DNA from: Opitutia bacterium UBA7876
Lineage (GTDB): Bacteria; Verrucomicrobiota; Verrucomicrobiia; Opitutales; Seribacteraceae
NCBI GenBank assembly: GCA_002500665.1
Contig: DLRY01000035.1
Coordinates: 1-5,016 of the forward strand
Length of the DNA: 5,016 nucleotides
Direction: 5' to 3'
Shown here: piece by piece, positions 1 to 5,016 of the stretch
Layout of the letters: each line of letters begins with the position of its first letter
How positions within the stretch are numbered: the first letter of the stretch is position 1
Position numbers and translations under genes: made by a program
Notes under the pieces: generated by a model
What the model saw: only the letters and a program-made list of their open reading frames with translations
Told to the model about the DNA's origin: nothing
The model's database searches: none

Positions 1-23
1 CTAACCAGCTGAGCTACCCTGGC
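1..23 (-). tRNA. tRNA, 5' part only (cut by window edge)
   Basis: Read on the minus strand, these bases are GCCAGGG (a 7-base acceptor strand), then TA, then GCTC (D-stem), then AGCTGGTTAG (D-loop with the conserved GG). This is the standard 5' portion of a bacterial tRNA. The anticodon, T-arm and 3' acceptor strand lie outside the window to the left, so the amino acid cannot be assigned. The 5' end is placed at 23, where the acceptor strand begins. Confidence 0.85.
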
Positions 24-38
24 GTGTGGGAAAAGAAG

Positions 39-67
39 AGCCTACTGCGCGGAAATCGATTGGTCAA
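39..67 (-). promoter_or_regulatory. Putative sigma-70-type promoter for the tRNA
   Basis: On the minus strand there is TTGACC (62-67, five of six matches to the -35 consensus), a 17-base spacer, and TAGGCT (39-44, which keeps the important T1, A2 and T6 of the -10 box). The -10 ends 15 bases before the tRNA 5' end, which leaves room for a short leader of roughly 8 bases. Spacing and position fit; the -10 is a weak match, so this is a prediction only. Confidence 0.45.
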
Positions 68-154
68 TGATAAGCATTCCTAACGAAGGGATCCGGCAAG
101 GCTTGATTTCTTCGTCGATTCGGGGTTTCTTTTCTTGCCCTGCATTCGGAGATC

Positions 155-161
155 GGGAGAG
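155..161 (+). promoter_or_regulatory. Ribosome binding site deciding the oxidoreductase start
   Basis: GGGAGAG lies 9 bases before the ATG at 171. It supports that ATG over the in-frame TTG at 135, which would only add 12 residues in front of the Tat signal and has no comparable purine-rich site before it. Confidence 0.65.
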
Positions 162-170
162 AATCATAAA

Positions 171-1502
171 ATGAAATTCACTTACTCAAGAAGATTCTTT
201 GCCAAACAAGTCGCCGGCGGCCTGGCCTTCCCCTTCGTAGCCCGCACCTCTTGGGCTGAATCCTCCCCCAACGAGACCCTCATGCATGCCAGTTTCGGAG
301 GCGGTGGCATGGCTGGAGCCGACCTAGGTAACATCAGTTCGCATAAAAACGTCCGGGTTGCGGCCGTCGTCGAGATCGACCCCAACCGTCGAAGGCAGGC
401 CCAACAGCGCTTTCGGGACGCCAATGTGTACGCAGACTGGCGAGAAATGCTTGAGAAAGAAGGAGAGTCTCTTGACTGCGTAAACGTATCCACGCCCGAC
501 CACATGCATGCATGCATGGGAATGTCCGCCATGCAGATGGGCCTCCACGTCTATGGCCAGAAACCCTTGACGCACGACGTCGCGGAGTCCCGGGCCTTGA
601 ATGAATTCGCCAAGAAAAACAAGCTTGTGACCCAGATGGGAATCCAGATCCATTCCTCCACTCAATACCGTACCGCGGTCAAGCTCGTGCATGACGGTGT
701 CATCGGCAAGGTGAAGGAAGCCCACTCCTTCAGTAATAAACGCTGGGGCGACTCCAAGCCCAAGCCCGACAGGAAGGACCCCGTCCCAGAAGGCCTTGAT
801 TGGGACGGATGGATCGGTCCGGCTCCTTTTACCGATTATATCAAGGGCTACTACCATCCCGGGCAATGGCGCAAGCGACTGGACTTCGGAACCGGAACTT
901 TCGGGGACATGGGTTGTCACATTTACGACCCCGCCTTCAAGGCCCTCGGTCTCACCTACCCCGTCTCTCTACTTTCGGAAGGCCCGGCTCCCAACAAGGA
1001 CAACTGGGGTTTCGACGCCAGAATCCACTACCTTTTCCCGAAGACCAAGTACTCGGCGGGGAAAAACCTCCCCGTCACGTGGTATGACGGGGGGCAACGC
1101 CCTCCACCCGAAGTAACTGCCCTGTTGGAAGGCAAAAAGCTCCCAGGCCAGGGATCTGTTATCATTGGAACGAAGGGAGTCTTGCTCATTCCTCACGTCG
1201 GGATGCCCGAACTTTTCCCCAAGAAAAGCTTCGCGGACTTCGTGATCGAAAAAGTCGAAGGCACCAACCACTGGCATGACTTTATTGATGCCATTAAGGG
1301 AACTCAACCGATTCCTTCGGCCAATTTTTCCTACTCAGGCCCGCTTTCCGAGACCGTCTTGTTGGGCGGAATAGCTACCCGTTTCCCCAATGAAGCCCTG
1401 AAATGGAACGCAGAAAAGCTCTCTTTCGAGGGCAACGAGGAGGCAACGGCACTGATCAAGCGCAAGTACAGAAAAGGCTGGGAAATCGAGGGTCTCTCAT
1501 GA
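171..1502 (+). CDS. Tat-exported Gfo/Idh/MocA-family oxidoreductase
   Basis: 443-residue NAD(P)-dependent oxidoreductase of the Gfo/Idh/MocA family, which oxidises or reduces sugars, inositols and related polyols. The N-terminus has a textbook twin-arginine signal: SRRFFAK at residues 6-12, a hydrophobic stretch, and a likely cleavage after SWA (residue 29). The protein should therefore be exported folded, with its cofactor, to the periplasm. The Rossmann glycine motif is G44-G-G46-M-A-G49, and the second strand ends in an acidic residue (EID, 68-70). The family's EKP motif appears as GQKP (129-132), keeping the lysine. The C-terminal domain has GDMGCHIYD (245-253), which supplies the D-xxx-H pair (D246, H250). 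NHWHDFIDAIKG at 366-377 is a typical late family motif. The gene is complete and probably monocistronic: a divergent tRNA lies upstream and a convergent gene downstream. The sequence does not show the substrate. The Tat-plus-QKP type is common in Planctomycetes and Verrucomicrobia (from memory). Confidence 0.93.
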   Translation: MKFTYSRRFFAKQVAGGLAFPFVARTSWAESSPNETLMHASFGGGGMAGADLGNISSHKNVRVAAVVEIDPNRRRQAQQRFRDANVYADWREMLEKEGESLDCVNVSTPDHMHACMGMSAMQMGLHVYGQKPLTHDVAESRALNEFAKKNKLVTQMGIQIHSSTQYRTAVKLVHDGVIGKVKEAHSFSNKRWGDSKPKPDRKDPVPEGLDWDGWIGPAPFTDYIKGYYHPGQWRKRLDFGTGTFGDMGCHIYDPAFKALGLTYPVSLLSEGPAPNKDNWGFDARIHYLFPKTKYSAGKNLPVTWYDGGQRPPPEVTALLEGKKLPGQGSVIIGTKGVLLIPHVGMPELFPKKSFADFVIEKVEGTNHWHDFIDAIKGTQPIPSANFSYSGPLSETVLLGGIATRFPNEALKWNAEKLSFEGNEEATALIKRKYRKGWEIEGLS

Positions 1503-1507
1503 TCGCC

Positions 1508-1528
1508 CCGGCCCTCGAGCCGGCTTTT
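1508..1528 (+). terminator. Possible intrinsic terminator of the oxidoreductase gene
   Basis: CCGGC (1508-1512) can pair with GCCGG (1519-1523) around a 6-base loop, followed by C and then TTTT (1525-1528). The stem is only 5 base pairs but all G-C, and it starts 6 bases after the TGA. The T-run overlaps the reverse complement of the convergent gene's TAA stop. No T-run follows the hairpin on the minus strand, so it would act mainly on rightward transcription. Confidence 0.45.
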
Positions 1529-2774
1529 AATTACCCGAGGAAGAAATCCCATCCCAACCACCTTCGCGGGTGGGCGGCTGGAACTTAATTTCATAGGGCT
1601 TGCCGGAGGAAAGAACGTTTTCTTCGATGGCTCGCCACTTCTTCTGGTTTTCCTCGAAGTTATTCAAGAGATAGCTCCCTGCGGTGGGGGAAATTTGCTT
1701 CAATAGCTCATAAAGGTCCCTGATGACGAACTTCCCGAACCCAATTTGGGCAAATGGAACCTTTACTTTGTCTCGGTCGCAAAGCATGGAAACGGGAAGC
1801 TTCAGTTTCTTCTCCAAGTCGCCTTGGGAAAAGAACTCGTTCATAACCAATCCTGCCCATCTTTCGCAGGTTGCCCAATCCCGACCCGGGTTGTTGATGT
1901 CCGCGACGTGCAGGAAGAAGGCTCCAAGCAAAACGCGAGTGTCGTCGGCCAAGGCAGACGACACCTTTTCCCGAAGGCTCAAGTCTCCTTCCGCCGCCCC
2001 TATGGTCTTTTCCTTGCCACCGTGACCTCTCGCGCTTGAGAGAGCACCAAGAGCCTCGGGTACCGCGGGGGCCATTTTAACCAATTGATCCTTGTGCCGA
2101 GTAATATCGGTCCAGAGGATCGACTGCTCAATAAGATTCCGGGCCCCTATTATCTCCGCTTGTAGTTCCTGGGTCATATCCTCGCGGACTACGAGGATTT
2201 CGTGCTTGTCCATAAGGTTTAGGATATGCTTGACCGACCTCTTCTCCTGCAGGCTGTCGGGCCCCGTTTCCCCCAGAAAAGGATGCTTCGAATTGATGAG
2301 AAAGGTATTGGTCACACCGGTGTGCATGGCATCGTGGCAAAGTCCGGCTAAGACGAGTGAAGCCGCCTCACCATCCGAAAAATAGACTCCGCCCCCGGAT
2401 CTCAGCAAAGCATGGGTAACAATCATGACGTCCATGGCATGGGTAAAGGTATGGTACTGTTTCCCAATTATGGCATAATCGATCCCCTCCGCTTTGCGGT
2501 AGTAGCTTTCCCTGATCTCCTCGAAAAAGGACCTCAATCTGGCAGGAACGGGATCCCCGGGTATTCGGTAGCTCCCTTCATCGATGAACAAAGCCTCGAA
2601 AACGGCCATCTGGCTCTCGTGAGTGGAGGAGAGCTCGAAGCTGTCGCTTTCCAAAGTCAGCGAATCGATCATTGGGGAAACTTGGGGCGATTCGCCGCAA
2701 CCGGATAGGAAATTCGACAGGAATGCAAAAGCCAACCCGCTTCGGGCAAGCAAAGTCTTGAGAGGTTCTTTCAT
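1527..2774 (-). CDS. Lipoprotein with class I 3',5'-cyclic nucleotide phosphodiesterase domain
   Basis: 415 residues. The first 26 look like a lipoprotein signal: basic start (K2, K6, R11), hydrophobic LAFAFLSNFL, then lipobox LSGC with the lipidated cysteine at 26. Residues about 100-360 match the PDEase_I domain of mammalian-type phosphodiesterases, which hydrolyse cAMP or cGMP to the 5'-monophosphate. Visible motifs are YHTFTHAMDV (107-116; H108 matches the general acid), CHDAMHTGVTN (146-156), SVKHILNLMDKHE (180-192), LWTDITRHK (220-228), HVADINNP (289-296) and FAQIGFGKFV (341-350). By comparison with human PDE4, the metal ligands would be H112, H147, D148 and D292, the purine-holding glutamine Q343 and the stacking aromatic F346. 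All are present, so the enzyme is probably active. No GAF or other regulatory domain is seen. The ATG at 2774 has no clear ribosome binding site, but no in-frame start lies close upstream and it gives the intact signal. The gene is 51 bases downstream of the secretin gene on the same strand. Choice between cAMP and cGMP is open; N295 resembles cAMP-type PDE4. Confidence 0.9.
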   Translation of the reverse strand: MKEPLKTLLARSGLAFAFLSNFLSGCGESPQVSPMIDSLTLESDSFELSSTHESQMAVFEALFIDEGSYRIPGDPVPARLRSFFEEIRESYYRKAEGIDYAIIGKQYHTFTHAMDVMIVTHALLRSGGGVYFSDGEAASLVLAGLCHDAMHTGVTNTFLINSKHPFLGETGPDSLQEKRSVKHILNLMDKHEILVVREDMTQELQAEIIGARNLIEQSILWTDITRHKDQLVKMAPAVPEALGALSSARGHGGKEKTIGAAEGDLSLREKVSSALADDTRVLLGAFFLHVADINNPGRDWATCERWAGLVMNEFFSQGDLEKKLKLPVSMLCDRDKVKVPFAQIGFGKFVIRDLYELLKQISPTAGSYLLNNFEENQKKWRAIEENVLSSGKPYEIKFQPPTREGGWDGISSSGN

Positions 2775-2825
2775 CGGTTGGGGATCGGGCTGTTCTGATG
2801 GGCAAGGGAAGGAAAAGAACGCAAG

Positions 2826-5016
2826 CTACCTCTGCTGAAGACCCCGGATCTGGTAGAGAATCGAGGCGGAGTCACGGTTGAAGGCGGTTTCAAACTCAGG
2901 GTAGTAATTGATTACCTCATAAAAGAACTTGGCGACGTCGTAATCGATCACATGGTACTTATCCCTGAGTTCCTGTTCGGTAGGAAAAATGATTTGCCGC
3001 CCAACCCTGAATTCCTGAATCGTGACGGGCATGGAACTGTTGAGGGACAAGATTCTCTTCAGAACCAAGACTCCCTTGAGAACCTCCATGGCCGTCGCTC
3101 CCCTTACCCCGGGAGGTGAAACTGCAGGCGAGAGAAGGATCCTGTTGCGATTTGGGTCATTTGCGTTGAGCAGGCTCATCTGCTCGACGTAGTTGGATGC
3201 ACTGGTAACGTTGACTTTTGAAATCCGGGCTCTGGGATGCTCGAAGGGACCAGCCGAATTAGCCTTGTGCTGAGCGAAATCGAAAACGAAGGAATTCTCC
3301 CGCTTGGGGTCCTTGAGTTGATCCAAAAGAATACTCAGGAGATGGGTCTTGAACTTGTTGCCGTACTGGGCCGCTTCATTGGACTCGAAAAGCAGGATGT
3401 GATCATCGGCGATATACTGATGAAACTTCGACTTGTGAACGATTTCCCAGATCATTCTCCTCACGATTACCTCTTCTCCGGGAACCCTTTTGTTGAGGTA
3501 TTGAAAGACCGGGGCATCCTGGGCCAGCTCAGGATGAGCTCGCTTGTAGGCCGCAAGCTGTGCGAGAATATTACGGTAGAACTCGCTTTTGGTCGCGAAA
3601 GAGAGGTCGAACAGGTCATCGTCCCGAATACGATAGGCATTACGGAACAGCAAGTTGTCGAACGAGTCAAAGGACTGGGAGTCCTTGGGGATGACGTAGC
3701 TGAAGGATTTCTGGTTCGTGTCGATGACGTGGGGAGTCAGCACGATAATGACTTCTCGGTCCGCGTTGCTTTCCAGCCTCTTCTTGAAAAGATTACCCAG
3801 AAGTGGAATCTCGGAAAGGACGGGGACACCGGAAGAGCCCTTGTCCTTGTTTTTGCTGATTAATCCACCCACGATGAATGGGGTATTGTCGGCAACACGG
3901 ACGAAGGTCTGAACCTGCTTGTTCTCAATTTGGGGAGGAGCGCTTGGATCCGTGGTCGAGAAAACCGCATTACTGACTATGGTCTCGATCTGCATGGTAA
4001 CCTCCGATCCATCTTCGGTGATCCTGGGCCTTATATTTAGTACGATCCCGGTTGGGATATAGTTAATGCTGGCAAAACTCTGCGTACCTTGTACAAGCGT
4101 GCTCTGGTTGGGAACCTGTCGCCCCACTTGGATTCTAGCTTGGCGTCCGTCCAATACCAGGATGGACGGGTTCGACAAGACCTCCGCGTGGCCGTCCTTT
4201 ACGTAGGCGGAGATGGTCGCGGAAAGACCTAGCGGAGCCGTTCGAACCATTCCGGGATAGGTATACTGGGTCGTACCGGTGTAATCCAGATAGGATCCTG
4301 TCACGGTGCTACCATTCCATTGAAACAACGAATCCTCGTTCGAAAGGAAGGTACTGCCTAGCGTTCCGGTCGAATTCAAGGTGGTTGTAGTCTTCTTGTC
4401 GACCTGTGTAAACTGAACCCCAAGCTCCTTCGCCTTGTCCGTGTTTATCTCGACCACCAGGGCTTCAATTACGATCTGACTTGCCGGTACGTCGATTTCG
4501 TTGCGGAGTAGCTCGACGAGGGAATGCAGTTGGTCGGGGTACGCTCTTTGATAAACAAGTAACAGTCTTTGTTCGGGAGCCCCCGTGGTCTGCTGGTGAA
4601 GATAGGTTCCACCAAGAGAGTTGGTTCCCGTGGCGCTCCGGCCTCCATCCATGGCAGGCTGCATCAGACTGGTTTTTGCGGCATCGATGATCTTTACCAC
4701 GAGAGGATACTTATCCACCTGCTTTATCACTGTGAATATGCTCTCATTAACGGATTCTCCACGTATTGCGGAGAACTCGACCGTCGCATAACCTAGGGAT
4801 TTCAGAAGGGCAATGACTCGATCGCTCTGCATGTAGCCCAAGCGATAACTCTTGAAGGCATAGGGGCTAAGGGGGGATCCGATGGCTGGCGGAGGTCGAT
4901 TGGGATCCACAGGCTGAGTCACCGGAGCAACGGGGCGGGGAGCCACCGGTATGGGCTGGGGCACGACGGGGACGGGCTGCGGAGCCACGGGAACGGGCTG
5001 GGGCACGACCGGAACT
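2826..5016 (-). CDS. Secretin (PilQ/GspD-type outer-membrane pore), 5' end beyond the window
   Basis: Partial gene with at least 729 residues in the window, ending at TAG (2826-2828). Residues are counted here from the GTG at 5004-5006, which is only a valine inside a repeat and not a start. Residues 1-40 are a Pro/Val-rich linker. Residues about 45-175 resemble the periplasmic N-domains that precede secretin cores (LLVYQRAYPDQL at 149-160). The core spans about 178-429: VIEALVVEINTDKAKELGVQ (179-198), VLSNPSILVLDGRQA (276-290), YIPTGIVLNIRPRI (316-329), and the hallmark VPVLSEIPLLGNLF (394-407) ending in VIIVLTPHVI (419-428). Such proteins form multimeric outer-membrane channels for type IV pili or type II/III secretion; this sequence alone does not tell which. 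Residues 201-252 are rich in Thr, Ser and Gly and may be gate or loop sequence. Residues 430-726 are a long C-terminal extension without a recognised family. The gene probably forms an operon with the downstream phosphodiesterase gene; no terminator is visible in the 51-base gap. Confidence 0.92.
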   Translation of the reverse strand, partial: VPVVPQPVPVAPQPVPVVPQPIPVAPRPVAPVTQPVDPNRPPPAIGSPLSPYAFKSYRLGYMQSDRVIALLKSLGYATVEFSAIRGESVNESIFTVIKQVDKYPLVVKIIDAAKTSLMQPAMDGGRSATGTNSLGGTYLHQQTTGAPEQRLLLVYQRAYPDQLHSLVELLRNEIDVPASQIVIEALVVEINTDKAKELGVQFTQVDKKTTTTLNSTGTLGSTFLSNEDSLFQWNGSTVTGSYLDYTGTTQYTYPGMVRTAPLGLSATISAYVKDGHAEVLSNPSILVLDGRQARIQVGRQVPNQSTLVQGTQSFASINYIPTGIVLNIRPRITEDGSEVTMQIETIVSNAVFSTTDPSAPPQIENKQVQTFVRVADNTPFIVGGLISKNKDKGSSGVPVLSEIPLLGNLFKKRLESNADREVIIVLTPHVIDTNQKSFSYVIPKDSQSFDSFDNLLFRNAYRIRDDDLFDLSFATKSEFYRNILAQLAAYKRAHPELAQDAPVFQYLNKRVPGEEVIVRRMIWEIVHKSKFHQYIADDHILLFESNEAAQYGNKFKTHLLSILLDQLKDPKRENSFVFDFAQHKANSAGPFEHPRARISKVNVTSASNYVEQMSLLNANDPNRNRILLSPAVSPPGVRGATAMEVLKGVLVLKRILSLNSSMPVTIQEFRVGRQIIFPTEQELRDKYHVIDYDVAKFFYEVINYYPEFETAFNRDSASILYQIRGLQQR
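4932..5015 (-). repeat. Four 21-bp tandem units encoding a Pro/Val linker
   Basis: Four in-frame 21-base units (4995-5015, 4974-4994, 4953-4973, 4932-4952) encode VPVVPQP, VPVAPQP, VPVVPQP and IPVAPRP. The first and third units differ at only 2 of 21 positions and are closer to each other than to the second, so the array looks like a 42-base (14-residue) unit duplicated. It runs into the window edge, so the total copy number is unknown. The product is likely an extended proline-rich spacer before the secretin's N-domains. Confidence 0.8.

Noticed and set aside
24..134. Promoter for the oxidoreductase gene
   Set aside because: TTGATT at 103-108 has no acceptable -10 partner at normal spacing, and no other pair is convincing on the plus strand.
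135..170. Upstream TTG start for the oxidoreductase
   Set aside because: It would place 12 extra residues before the Tat signal; the ATG at 171 has the better ribosome binding site.
503..518. Four tandem CATG units, a possible phase-variable repeat
   Set aside because: It encodes part of the conserved family motif around TPDHMHA; four perfect units are too few to suggest slippage, and the reading frame is intact.
324..920. 198-codon open frame antisense to the oxidoreductase
   Set aside because: No recognisable motif, and it lies fully opposite a gene with clear family motifs; GC-rich codon positions readily give such shadows.
2829..3600. Possible internal duplication in the secretin tail (EFYRNIL...AHPEL versus KFFYEVI...YPEFE)
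   Set aside because: The likeness covers only a few aromatic and acidic positions with different spacing, so it could easily be chance.
3237..3863. 208-codon open frame on the plus strand opposite the secretin
   Set aside because: It is antisense to the secretin core and tail, has no family resemblance, and has no evident ribosome binding site.
5004..5006. GTG as the start codon of the secretin gene
   Set aside because: It is one of the valine codons of the Pro/Val repeat, which continues in frame to the window edge; the protein has no signal peptide here, so the real start must lie further upstream.

Overview
The window is chromosomal bacterial sequence with moderate GC. It holds one tRNA fragment at the left edge and three protein genes, the last of which runs off the right edge. 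Gene content suggests a Gram-negative member of the Planctomycetes-Verrucomicrobia-Chlamydiae group, most likely a verrucomicrobial or planctomycete lineage. The clues are a Tat-exported Gfo/Idh/MocA oxidoreductase with the 'QKP' variant common in those phyla, an outer-membrane secretin with an unusual architecture, and a lipoprotein. This placement is an inference from gene families, not from a marker gene.

Layout, left to right. Positions 1-23 are the 5' part of a tRNA on the minus strand, with a plausible promoter for it at 39-67. Positions 171-1502 (+) encode the oxidoreductase, preceded by a good ribosome binding site. A short GC-rich hairpin with a T-run at 1508-1528 lies between this gene and the convergent gene at 1527-2774 (-). 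That second gene encodes a predicted lipoprotein carrying a class I (mammalian-type) 3',5'-cyclic nucleotide phosphodiesterase domain. Only 51 bases upstream of it, on the same strand, 2826-5016 (-) encodes most of a secretin. The secretin has a Pro/Val-rich repeat near the window edge, a complete secretin core, and a C-terminal extension of about 300 residues after the core. No stretch longer than 300 bases lacks a gene.

The secretin and phosphodiesterase genes look like one transcription unit running leftward. The secretin would form an outer-membrane pore for a type IV pilus or type II secretion-like machine. The phosphodiesterase, if the lipobox works, would sit on the periplasmic side or surface of a membrane and hydrolyse cyclic nucleotides outside the cytoplasm. 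An exported, lipid-anchored class I phosphodiesterase next to a secretin is the most unusual thing in the window. The oxidoreductase gene is transcribed toward this pair and is probably an independent unit for sugar metabolism.
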